Below are positions 1-12,600 of a stretch of DNA of 64,000 nucleotides, one piece after another. Position 1 is the first letter of the stretch, and each line of letters begins with the position of its first letter. The stretch is from the NCBI GenBank assembly GCA_030272155.1, contig CP126199.1, positions 1,054,001 to 1,118,000 of the forward strand. The letters are read 5' to 3'. The notes below the pieces were generated by a model that was not told where the DNA came from, ran no database searches, and worked only from the letters and a program-made list of their open reading frames with translations. Both the position numbers and the translations under genes were made by a program. The stretch is from Tetradesmus obliquus. Its lineage: Eukaryota > Chlorophyta > Chlorophyceae > Sphaeropleales > Scenedesmaceae.

Positions 1-50
1 TGCCTGACATCGAAGGCAGATGGGCAAAGTAGTGCTTGTACAGGAGGCCA

Positions 51-969
51 CTAGCAGTTTCCCGTGACTACGTCACTCCTATCTAGTAAGGATAGGCGGC
101 ACCCTTGCTTGGTGGTGCTGTCCTCAAGGCAACAACTGCAACACCTGCAATTAAAAGCCACCCATGATCATCCCTACCCCGTGCGCCTTTCGCTTAATGT
201 ATTCGCCTCTTTCATCGCTTGTTAGATTATTGTTGCTTCACTGCCTGCTGTTCCTGCTGTAGCCCGTGATGTTGGCAGTAGCACCCCGCAACAGAACACC
301 GCTGCACCCAGCCCACGGCCTCGATTTCAAGTGCCCAACCTATATTTTTCTGTTGCTATCGCGCCTTCGTTGCGTCCTCTGCACTTTCGAATCGCCCTGG
401 GGTTCAACGGCCAGGCCCTAAGCCAGGCTTCTGACTGACTGACCTTCTTGCAGGAACAGCAGGCAGTGAAGCAAACTATTTGAAAAGCGATGGCTTGAGA
501 CGATTACTTTAAGCGAAAGGCGCCCGGGGTAGGGATGATCATGGGTGGCTTCTAAAATTGCAGGTGTTGCAGTTGCTGCCTTGAGGACAGCACCAGCAAG
601 CACGGGTGCCCCCCATCCTTACTTGGGCCTCCCATCCTTACTAGATACAAGTGACGTAGTCACGGGAAACTGCTAGTCCATTACTAAAAAGCCAGTCTGT
701 TGCGGGGTGCTACTGCAAAGCATCACGGGCAACAGCAGGGATGACTGGCAGTGAAGCAAAGATCCAAAAGGAAACTCGATTGAGTCTGATTCCAGCAGTA
801 ATGCACACGTAGCACGGGTTACGGGATGCCTGCGTGGCTCAGGTTGTACACAGGTGCAGGTGGTTGAAGTGCTGCTCAAGGCCTAGGATAGCACCAGCAA
901 GCACAGGTGCATTGCCATCCTTAGTTGATAGAAGTGGCGTAGCCACGGGAAACTGCTAGTACGGTCCGT

Positions 970-1001
<32 letters not shown>

Positions 1002-1396
1002 CAGAAGCCTGGCTTAGGACCTGGCCGTTGAACCCCAGGGCGATTGGATAATGTGCAGAGGAAGCAAACGAGAGTGCGAGAGCAACAGATAAAAGTTAGT
1101 GTAGACATGTGAAGTCGTTTCGAAGCCGTGGGCTGGGTGCAGCGGTGTTCTGTTGCGGGGTGCTACTGCAAAACATCACGGGCTACAGCAGGAACAGCAG
1201 GCTGTGAAGCAACGATATCTGGGAAGCGATGGCGTGAGAATATTACTTTCAGCGAAAGGCGAACGGGATAGGGATGATCATGGGTGGCTGCTAAGATTGC
1301 AGGTGTTGCAGTTGCTGCCTTGAGGACAGCACCAGCAAGCACGGGTGCCTCCCATCATTACTAGATAGGAGTGACGTAGTCACGGGAAACCGCTAG
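51..1396. mobile_element. Fold-back (inverted-repeat) element, MITE-like
   Basis: The left arm (about 51-440) and right arm (about 1003-1396) are inverted copies of one another over nearly 390 bases. The outermost bases form a near-perfect inverted pair (CAGTTTCCCGTGACTACGTC at the left, its complement with one mismatch at the right). Each is flanked by CTAG, which could be a 4-base target duplication. Two further partial copies in right-arm orientation lie between the arms, ending near 671 and 954 with the same CACGGGAAACTGCTAGT end. No transposase frame is visible, so it would be non-autonomous. A plain inverted duplication of a non-mobile repeat is the alternative. Confidence 0.6.
961..1003. 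repeat. GTCC/GTCA tetranucleotide microsatellite
   Basis: A run of GTCC units passes into GTCA/CAGT units just inside the right arm of the fold-back element. A short GACTGACTGAC remnant sits at the matching place in the left arm near 432-442, so the run predates or belongs to the element. Confidence 0.8.
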
Positions 1397-2524
1397 TTTC
1401 TTTTTAGTAATAGTAATGGATGGATAGGCTCAACCGCTGAGGCGCAGGCTGCCTACCACGTGGTTGCGTGCACGCAACTCTGCTTGCATCATAGCAGGCA
1501 CTGTACATGTTGGCAACTCTGCTTGCAGTGGGCCCAATTCGACACTGCACAAGCCCAAGACCGGGGGCCATCACCCATCTAAAGCAGACCAGTGACACAA
1601 ACATTTTGCTCAGCTGCTGTTGGAAAGGCATCAGATCGTTAGTATGACTTTGCTGGCAGGTCAGGGCTGCTATCTGTGCAAGTGGCGCAAGTGCCGCCGC
1701 AGGCAGATCGCATGCTCTTGCGCACCAGCAGGCGCCAGCATACCGTTGTCACAGCTAGCTGTACGGTTCAGCTCAGAGGACGTGTAAATCCGTTCTTATA
1801 CAGCATGCCGGCAGTCGAGTTGCTGCCGGCTGCCCTACACTGCAGGCCCTCTACAGGCCCAGCATGCTCAAGCAACAGGTAGAACACAGCAACGCCTCAT
1901 AGAGTTCCTGAGCAGAGTTTGCACAGCAGCATTCTGGTCGACTGGTGCCTACACCTTAGGCCTGTTGACCAGCTGACCAGCTGACCCGCTGCATGCAGGG
2001 CCCGGGCCTGCAAGTGGTTACAGGCCACGGTGGCAGCCCTATATGCAGAGAGCTCACCATCTGGGGCAGCATAACAATGCGTAGATTAAGGCTCGTGACA
2101 TTTTCTTGCTTATAGTGCCTTCACGTGCCTTACGCGGAGGTGTTTGCCAGCTGCGAAGTTCGCTGTGTGCTTGCTGTATACAAGGAAGCGTGCGCCTGCA
2201 CTACAGGAAGACACACAGCATACAGTACAGCTTAATCAAAGAACAACGTTTAAAAGCAGTATGATACGTTGAGAAGAGATGGACAGTTCGAGCACCGGGT
2301 GTTACAAGCTGCAGGCCGCTTGAAGGCTGAGTCGGTCAGTCGCAGGGCGCTCGGTGATAGCTAAGCAAAAACAACCGTCAGCTGTGGTTATGTGGATGTC
2401 ATTGTTTGGAAGAACTTCTGCACAAACACAAAGGTAACCCAGTATGGCGATCGCCATCGCCTGAGACCAGCTAGCCAACTTGTAAGACGGCTATAAGTCA
2501 TTCGGAAATCCTGCAATTGCGTGC
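1397..2524. other. Intergenic region upstream of the large secreted gene
   Basis: I see no gene here: only short open frames with poor composition and no phase-consistent splice partners. A short direct repeat of GACCAGCTGACC type lies near 1965-1990. The stretch presumably holds the promoter and 5' leader of the gene starting at 2525, but I recognise no core promoter element. Confidence 0.5.
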
Positions 2525-3577
2525 ATGATGCTGCCGGTGCGGCAGCTGTTCAGCGTGGCGTGCTGCGTCTGGCTGGTTCTCCTGGGCTGCAGGCCTGCTG
2601 CAAGCGACTCAACACCAGCTCGACATTCTGATGGCAGCTGTGATGTTTTTCCCAACTCTCACTGGGATGTGGACGTCTCCTCCCTGCCTGTGCATCCCAG
2701 CTCAGCGTGAGTGCTCACCGTGCTGCGACTGTTCCGAACAGCACACCTGCAGGAACTGCGATGTGATCCGATGCCTTTGCTTCATGCACTATGGGGTTCA
2801 GAGCTGCTGCCTGCTATGTATAGCATTGAATCGTTTGAAGCGATGTACGTCAGTTTGACCTGTGCAGATCGGCATGCTGGTGTGCAGTTGCTGGTCCGGC
2901 ACACGCATGCGGGATGCTGTACAAGCACAAACACGTGCATGAGGTGTAGTTCTTGTAAGGCGTCAAAAATGCCGTTTCTCAGCAGTCTTTGGTCCAGCCA
3001 TGGCGATATAGTCAGCACAGCATGGCTGCACCAACTGCAGTACACGTGTTCTCCTCCCTTGCCCAGTGCGCTGTTGTCTTGCCTATGATGCATCTGGCCA
3101 CCTCTTTGGTGTTCACAAACCCGCACCCCACTCCCACCCTGCCAGCTGTTATAACATGCATTCATGTGTTATGTTGTGTGTTACAACAGGAGCATCATCC
3201 AGAACATCAACGATGACGACCAGGAGCGGGGCATGCACGCTGACTTTGCGGGCCACACGGGAGCTGGTGCCACCACAATCTACTATGGCATACCCTTTAT
3301 GACTGGTAAGCTTGTTTGTAACACTGTTATAACCTGTTGCTGGTTTCGGCTCCACAGGCACCCCAGCAGTACTGCGCAGACGGTGACAGCAGCAGGCAGC
3401 AGCTGCTGTCATGCTTGCAACTTGCCAAATTCAATGCCGAAGTGCTGGTTACAGCTCAGTCTGCCCATTTGTGATATGAACGCCCTCCAGGCAGCAGTAC
3501 CGGCCATTTGCAACAACTTGCTGAAAACAATCAATTTACTAATATACCCTGCAGTTGCCGTATTGCCTGATGTCCGC

Positions 3578-3619
<42 letters not shown>

Positions 3620-3946
3620 AGTGGACAGTTCTGCAAGTGGAGCAAGCTTCTCCCCTGGGCCTACTGACTTCTACATGTACAAGTCGGAGTCTGACACCTC
3701 AGCAGGTATGGTGCAACATGACATTCTGCTGAAACCAGCACCGCATGCTGCTGCTGCACATGCTGCCCAGGCTGGGCAGCACATGCGCATTTGGCTAGTT
3801 TTTCTGCAGTTCATATGAAAATGCATCAAACCATGGGCAAGATACGCCGCTGGGCAAAAACGCTGAACCAACAATGCTATTTCGGCTGTTGCTGCTTGCC
3901 TGGTGTTGCAGCGCTGCTGAACGAAGTGCTGATCAAACAATGCTGG

Positions 3947-3978
<32 letters not shown>

Positions 3979-6572
3979 GTGCTGTTGCTGTTGCTGCTTG
4001 CCTGCTGCTGCAGGTGTGCCACCTGGTAGTGGCAGGTACCCCTTCCCGATCAACGCCCCTGTCGAGGGCGCCTACACCGGCTGCTCTGTTGCCAGCTGCG
4101 GGGGTGACAGGCATGTGCTGGTGGTGGACAATGCCACCTGCACCTTGTACGAGGTGTGGAGGGGGGAGCCCCCTGCACACAATGCAGGTAAGCGCCGTTA
4201 TGTTTACTATACAGCTGTGCATGGCAACTTGTCACGTGCTCATTGGTTAGTCAACTTCTTCTTGTTAAACCACTCACCCTCTCCCTTTCTGCAACCCTGC
4301 AACGGCGCCCTGCATGCAGCTCCCTGGCGTGTCGCCAATGGTGCTGCATTCTCCCTGAGCAACCCTCTGCTGCCCCAACGGCCCTTGGGATGGACCAGCG
4401 CTGATGCAGCAGGCTTGCCAATCTACCCGGGACTAGTAAAAGCTTCAGAGGTTGCGGCGGGGGAAGTGAAGCATGCTATCCGCTTCACGGCGCGCTACGT
4501 GAAGGCTGCATATGAGTACCCGGCTTCCCACCTGGTGACGAACCGTGAGTGGTGTTGGCTGCTGCTGTGTGCATGAGGTGACGTGGCTGCAGCTTTGGGC
4601 TGCATGCGTGTGTTGGCGGTTTTGTGTGTGGATCTGTGCTGCTGCAGCTTGCTGCTATCATGAACGCTTGGTGCCGGCACAACCCTGTTCAGCATAAACA
4701 ACGCCCAGAGAAACGGTGCTGTTCTGGTGGCTTCCATTGCCTGAACCATAGGCATGTGACAGCATGTCAGCACCTCCAGGTGCAATTCCCCTTAGCCCAG
4801 CAAGCCAATGCACGTGTAATTGCAACATGTGTATCATGGCTTTCATTTCTTGCCGCTGTTGTGTCTCCGCTCTGCCACTTGCCATGCAGAGGGCACCACC
4901 CCCAACCGCCCATGGATGGGCATGCGAGCGCGCCTCAGCAGCAGCTTCAACTGCGACAGCACGCTGACAACACCCGAGGTGATTGCATCACCAACTGCTG
5001 ACATGCTGTAGCTGTGCATGCAGCAACTAGCCTCAACTAGCCTTGACAGCCCTTCCCGCGCAAGGCAGAAACATAGCGGAACGCAAAATAATGTAGTGTA
5101 GCAGACGCCGTGCTGCTGCAGCCAGGCCATCTTGAGCAGTATCCAGCAGCAAGCTGCTGCACACTGCAGCATGCACGCATCTGATGCACAGTGGACGATC
5201 TTGCTCGCTATGCCTCGTAACGTGTGATGCCAGTCCTGCAGTTCCATGAGAGCACTGCACTGGTTGGGTTCAGCACACAGCAGTGCCTGCATGTGCATTG
5301 TTATTATTATTATTATTATTTTTTCCACAAACCCAGCTGCCAACTGCCACCATCTCGTGTCTCCTGCTGCATGTGCTGCATGCCCCGCCGCCAGGCCAAA
5401 GTAATCTGCACAGCCATGAAGCGCTACGGAGTGATCCTGGCTGATGTCGGCTCCCCCTGGTGAGTACAGCTGGCTAGTCTGCTGCTGTTTCTTTGGGACG
5501 TGGCTTGCGGCGCGTTTGTGTTTCAGTGTGCGTCACTATGCTTGGGTGCAACGCACGCTGCACCAGCTGGTCCGAGGAAGGTGTCTGCTGTCAGCAGCAT
5601 CACGTACTGGCTCTGGATTCAATCCACAATGGTGGCACATCTCTGTTCCAGCCCCAGCTAACATCTACGCACATCCTGTAAAGTGAACAAAGTGCATGCT
5701 TACGCGTATGCAGCGAGCTCACTTACTAGCTGACATGGCCTGCGCCTGCCAATGCTCACAGGTACCTCATGGGCGAGGCGACTGCTGCCTGGGAGTCCCT
5801 GCTACACATGCTGACACTGCTACATCTAGTTGACATAGTCCCTGCTACATTACATTACATTACATTACAAGCTCCACTCAACGAGGAGTGGGAACCCCAG
5901 TCAGGAGCCAACGAGAGGCTCATAGGGGGAGGAAACATCGAAGAAAAACTCATCATCATCCCAACCGTCAGAAGAGATCGCAGAAAAAAACTCATCAGCA
6001 TCATCAATAACTTGAGCAATAGCCAGACAGGACAGAAGGATACACCTGCTACACCGGATACACCTGCTACACCTACTATTCTGCTGCGCCTGCTACGCCT
6101 GCCCGCAGGTACCTCACGGGCGAGGCATCTGCTGCCTGGGAGTCTCTGCTACACCTGCTACACCTGCTGATACTGCCACATCTAGTCCCTGCTACACCTG
6201 CTGACACTGCTACATCTGCTGCACCTTCTCTGCCTGCCCGCAGGTACCTCACAGGCGAGGCGACTGCTGCCTGGGAGTCTCTGCTGGGCAGCCGGCTTGG
6301 CCAGTTTCACAGTGATATCGTCAAGATGCAGGGAAAATATATGGAGGTTGTCATGCCGCCAGGTAAGGCCTGCCAAGGTTGTGGTATACCTGTTACAAGT
6401 GTTGCAGTGTGTTTCCTGTGGAGGGCGCGCTGTCCTGCTGCAGGTGCCAGGTGTTTCGGCGTGTATGCAAACCTCAGACAAGCTGCTCATATTGCTGCTT
6501 TATGCAAAACAATGCTGTTGTCTGTGCAGCTGCTGCTCTCTCAGGTTGAACACTTATTCGTTATGTTGCTGC

Positions 6573-6611
<39 letters not shown>

Positions 6612-9600
6612 ACCCTGCAGGCCACTGCCTCTGCACGCAGCCCGACTGCAAGAACTCGCAGGGAACGCCAATGTGTGCATCCCCCAAGCTGCCTTCAGAG
6701 TACCCTCCCCCGCCCTCCCCACCTCCCGCATCATCACCCGGGCCTGACCCTGCCCAACCACCTGCAGTGAGGCAACTCGACGGCAGCTGTGCTGTGCTGC
6801 CTGGCAGTCACTTCACGATGGATGTGTCAGGGCTGCCGCTGCATCCTGACAGCAGGTGAGCGTGTGTGAATGGTTTTGGTGCAAGGGTTTTGGCTCATGT
6901 TTGACCGCATGCTCAGCCGCCCACAGTGCGGCAGCCTGACGGCAGCTGTGCTGTGCTGCCTGGCAGTGCCTTCTCAATGAATGTGTCAGCGCTGCCGCTG
7001 CACCCTGACAGCAGGTGAGCGTGTGAGGAGGGTTTTGGTGCAAGGGGTTTGGCTCATGTTTGACCGTGTGCTCAGCCACCTGCACTGCGGCAGCCTGACG
7101 GCAGCTGTGCTGTGCTGCTTTGGCAGTGCCTATGCAATGGATGAGTCAGCGCTGCCGCTGCACCCGGACAGTAGGTTAGCATGTGGAGGGTGGTTTTGGT
7201 GCAAGTTTGACTCCTGTTTGACCGCACTCTGGTCTGCAAACACAACTCATGTTTGACCGCATGCCGGTTTGCCAGCAGCGGTGTGTGCATGTGCAGGTGA
7301 TAAGAAAGCAGGCTGGTTGCATCAGCTAGCAGTGCTTGCTGTAAAATCGGTGGGCTGCATGTTCTGCATGATTTGCAGCAGCAGCGCGTCATGCTAACAC
7401 GTCACCACTCAGTGCAACTGTTGCGGCCACTACAATCACTGCTGCGTCACATCCGTGCTCTGCAAACACCCACCTGCCATGTGTCTTTGCAGCAGCAACA
7501 TCGTGGCGTTCATCAGCGAGGTTCACACAGCCATGGGCGTGCACTGATGTCACTGCTGCTGCACATCCAGCTGCCGCAATCCCTAATCAATTGCTTGCTG
7601 ACGATTTCTGTATGTGCAGCAACATCGTTGCATATATCAGCGAAGGACACACCGCAATGGGCATGCACCCTGACTTTGCTGCTGCACATCCAGCTGCAGC
7701 AAACCCTAATCAGTTGCTTTCATGACGAATTCTGTGTGTGCAGCAACATCGTCGCGTACATCAGCGAGGGAAACACCGCCATGGGCATGCATGCTGACTT
7801 TGCCGGTCATGATGGCCCTGTCAACACCAACACCATCTACTACGGTGAGGGCAGGAGGCTGTAGCGCATGCATGGCTTGACAAGGGCATTCAGCTGTGCG
7901 TATTCAAGGATCGGAGCTAGTGCCTCTTCTAATTAGAGCATTTGGGGATGCATGTACCATCAATCTGCTGCTGCGCTTGCGTGCTGTCCTTCTGCCCACA
8001 CAGCGCTCAGCGCTCGCAAGTGCATATGCAACTGGTCTGGTCGTCAAGCATACTTAATCATAGCAGAGACAGGTCAGCACGGCGACGCAGGTAGCTCCAA
8101 TTGCACATGTGGCGTATTGATTCAAGATCTAGCAATCGGCCCGCTGCTTCGCTGGCATCCCCTTCCTTACTGTGGACTCCCTCCCCTCCAAGCAGCAGGC
8201 CTTCAACACATAACACGTTACTAACACTAGCTGTTGTGTTCTTTTTCCTGTCAGGCATTCCCTTCTCCACTGTCGACTCCCGCCCCTCCAAGCAGCAGGC
8301 TTTCAACACATAACATGTTACTAAAACTAGCTGTTATGTTCTTCTTTTTCCTCACAGGCATTCCCTTCCTGACTGTGGACTCCCGCCCCTCCAAGCAGCA
8401 GGCCTGCAACACATAACATGTTACTAAAACTATGTGTCATGGTCTTCTTTTTTCTCACAGGCATTCCCTTCCTGACTGTGGACTCCCGCCCCTCCAAGCA
8501 GCTGGCCTTCAACACATAACATGTTACTAGCACTAGCTGCTATGTTATTTTTCCTCACAGGCATCCCCTTCCTGACTGTGGACTCCTGCCCCTCCAAGCA
8601 GCTGGCCTTCAACACATAACATGTTACTAGCACTAGCTGCTATGTTATTTTTCCTCACAGGCATTCCCTTCCTGACTGTGGACTCCCGCCCCTCCAAGCA
8701 GCAGGCCTTCAACCCGGGCCCAACCGACTTCTACCTGTACCCCAGCGAGTCAGACCTGACGTCAGGTGCGGCTGCTGCCTGTAAAGGGCAACCGCCCAGC
8801 TTTGTTATGTGATTCGTGTGTGATTTGTGTGTGGTTTTGCCTTAAAGGCAGCTTGAAAGCAGCCAGGTGTGATAATCATTTTACCATCCTAAACATGCAA
8901 TTGCTGGCCCTGCACAAGGCCTGCGCTGTGGGTGCAGCATGCACAATGAGAGATGAGATTGGAATCTTTGAAATGCACCTCGGAAACTTTGAAATTTATT
9001 TCACTGCACAATCCTTCTGTATCACACACTGCAGGTGTGCCAGCTGGCAGCGGCCGCTACCCTTTCCCTGCTGATGCAACCATCGAGGGAGCTTACCCAG
9101 GCTGCACCATGACAGACTGCGATACAGACCGCCATGTGTTGGTGGTGGACAACTTCACATGCACGCTTTATGAGGCTTGGAGATGCCAGGCACCTGCCAA
9201 CGAGCTGGGTGAGTAGCAGCAGCAGCAACGCAGGATGATTCACATTGTGATGTATCGTGTTAGTGGTTGACAATTTCACCTGCACACTGTCTGAGGCATG
9301 GCGGTGCCAGGCACCTGCCAACGAGCTGGGTGAGTAGCAGAAATTTTCTGCAACGAAGGATCTTTTACATTGTGATGTAACGTGTTGGTGGTGGACAACT
9401 TCACCTGCACACTGTCTGAGGCCTAAAGATGCCAGGCCCCTGCCAATGAGCTGGGTGAGTAGCAGCAGCGCAGGCACTTTGTTAGTTCAATAGTTTGACG
9501 TAACGTGTTGGTGGTGGACAACTTCACCTGCACCCTTTATGAGGCTTGGAGGCACCTGCCAACGAGCTGGGTGAGTAGCAGCAGCAGCAGGTGTGCACAG

Positions 9601-12600
9601 GCGTTGCTGCTTGACACGTACTATTGCAATGTATTAAGTGCGCACTCATTTTGGCTGCATCAGGCGCAAGGCGTCGCTCCAGTATGTTGCTGTCTGGGGT
9701 GTGTGCTACTGCCACAAACCCTGCACCAGCATGTGTCAAGCACTCCACGTTTCTGCTGAGCGGGTAGATGCACTCTCAATCAGTACAGTTGGCTGACTGC
9801 CAGTTTGTTCCTGCCTGCCTGCTCTGCTGCTGAATGCTGGTCACACGTCATCAAATCCGGTCAACGCAGCCCCCTGGTCCTGCGCAAACGGCGCAGCCTT
9901 CAACCTGTCAGATCCTCTGCTGCCGCAGCGCCCCATTGGCTGGACCAGCGCTGACGCTGCAGGTACGCTGCATGCGCATTTCTCTTGTCGGCACTTGCCA
10001 GGTTCATTTGCACAGACTCGTGCTCACAGCATCCTTGCTTTGACTTTTACTGCAAGCACCCCTCACGCAGTATTCAGCATCACACAAGACTTAGCTATGC
10101 TGCCGCTGCCGCCGCTGCTGCTGCTGCTGCTGTTGCTGCAGGGCTGCCCATCTACCCCGGCCTTGTCAGAGTTGATGAGGTGGCAGCGGGGGAAGTCAAG
10201 CACGCCATACGCTTCACCAGCAGGCGCATCAGGGACGCCTACGCGTGGCCTGCCTCGCACCTCATCACCGGCCGTGAGCACAAGGCTGCTGCTGCTGCTG
10301 CTGCTGCCGCTCCTGCTGCTGTGATCCATGGGAACCTTTGCAATGAGACGTTTGCTGCCTCTCGTCACTGGTTGGTTGTCGCGCTGCTACAACACATCAA
10401 CATATGCAGCCAAATTTACAGAATTGTGTATGTACATGCCAAGTACCGTGTGCGTGTTGTGTGTGTGCTGTGTTGTGTGTGCTGCAGAGGGCGGTGTGGG
10501 GCCGTACCGGTCTTGGATGGGGCTGCGTGCCCGGCTGTCAGCCGCCTTCAAGTGCAGCAACCTGTACACCAAGGAGGTAAGCAAGCCGAGCACATGCATA
10601 CTTGTCAGTTGTAATGCAAGTATGCGCAGCTGCGGGGACAGGAGAGGCGGTGGCTGGTAATAACAGCCGTCCCCTGCCTGCAGCAGCTTCCACCATATCT
10701 GTGGGCCTAGCCTCCTGCAGGCCATGTGCTGTGCAACCACACACCTTGTGTGTACGGCGGGCTCTGCACGTGTGAGGAGTGCAAACTGAACCGATTCATG
10801 CAGCGCATTCAGCTGCACATGCAGCAGCATACAACTGGCGCAGCAGGCGGCTCTCACACATGCTCGCTTGCACCAACACATAACGCATTACAATCTTCGT
10901 CTGTGAAATCCACTTTCTTCGCATATGCAGGCTCAAGTAATCTGCCGGGCCATGTAGAAGTACGGCCTTACCTTGGCTGATGCGGGGCGGCCGTGGTTCC
11001 TCACACACTCGTGCTCATGTGTGCATCACACTTTGTCTAAACCCCTCACTAAAACCTCCCCACGCAGTCCCAGGTGGTGTGCAGGGCTATGCAGTGGTAT
11101 GGCCTCATCCTGACCAAACATATCACGCTCCAATGCCCTAACCGCCACACGCAGGCTCAAGTAATCTGCCGGGCTATGCAGAAGTACGGCCTCATCTTGG
11201 CTGATGCGGGCCGGCCGTGGTTCCTCACAGGGGAGGCCTCTCCAGGCTGGGAGGCGCTGCTGGGGGCAAACCTGGCTGCTTTCAGAAATGACATCAGCAG
11301 CATCACAGCCGCAAACATGGAGGTGGTGACAGCACCAGGTGAGCTCTTCTTGCTAAACACACCAATAAGTATGCATTTGTGAACTGCTGTGAGTGTGTGG
11401 GGTGGGCTGCATGTGTCGTTGATTTTTAATACAACTCGTGGCCTCAGGCCTCTCCAGGCTGGGAGGCGCTGCTGGGGGCAGACCCGGCTGCTTTCAGAAA
11501 TGACATCAGCAGCATCACAGCCGCAAACATGGAGGTGGTGACACCACCAGGTGAGCTCTTCTTGCTAAACACACCAATAAGTATGCATTTGCGAACTGCT
11601 GTGAGTGTGTGGGGTGGGCTGCACGTGGAGTTGATTTTTGGTTGCAGCCAGTGGCCTTGCGCCTCTCCTGGCTGGGAGGTGCTGCTGGGGGCAGACCTGG
11701 CTGCTTTCAGAAATGACATCAGCAGCATCATAGCGGCTAACATGGAGGTGGTGACGCCACCAGGTGGGCTGCGGGCACGCGGTGATTATGGTAGATAGTT
11801 GTTTATGTATGCTATGTAGTGGCGATGCCATAACATGGCAACAAACGTGTTTGCACAACTCTGATAACATATCTCCCGCCTGCACTTCGAAAATTGCACA
11901 GGTCACTGCCTGTGCACCATTGCCGAGTGCTTGAATGACGATGGCACCGTGCAGTGCCTGCCAGCTGAGGTCCCTGGCACACAGCACAGCACCCCACAAG
12001 GCAATCGGCTAGTGGTGCAGACAGGCCGCAGCATCCCGCGCCTGGATGGCAGCACAAACCCCGCTTACAACGGCACGATTGATGCCGGCATAACAACGCA
12101 GTACAGTGCTGCGTGGAACAACTACCAGGTATGATGGCTGTGCGGACAGCAGCTGTATGTAGGAGCAGTTGCAGCAGTGTTGCGTGGTTGTGCCTTGGTG
12201 CCGCAATAAGACAGCGTGCAGTAGAGACAGGTAGCGTGCATTTTCACCACGGCAACGCTGCAGTTACTGCTATTGCCACTCACTCTACCTGTGAGCCCAA
12301 TATACGGCAAGTCAGCACGCCGCTCCACACACCCTCCGGCACCACAGGCTGCCGTGCGTGTGCCACGATGCCTCATGCAGCATGTTGCCTTTGTTGTGCT
12401 TGTTGCTTGCGCTGCCAACCTATTTTCATTGCTGCGGGGAGTCACCTACTTCTGGGGCACTCCTGAGCTGCCAGTGTCATGTTATGGTGTGCGTGTGGCA
12501 CAAAGCAACATGCATGCTGCTTGTTGGCTTGCTCTGCACCCTCGTTGCTGCAGGGTGTCACCTACTATTGGGGCACTCCTGAGCTGCCAGTGTCAGATGA

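Noticed and set aside
2565-2590. LLGC near the N-terminus of the secreted giant, resembling a bacterial lipobox
   Set aside because: The gene is eukaryotic and intron-rich; the motif lies at the end of an ordinary signal peptide and is most likely chance.
3190-8820. Tandem exon copies as a CRISPR-like or minisatellite array
   Set aside because: The units are exon-intron junction segments with splice signals, with no palindromic repeat or unique spacers.
9022-9477. Minus-strand open frame of 151 codons
   Set aside because: It is the reverse complement of the exon at 9035 and its echoes.
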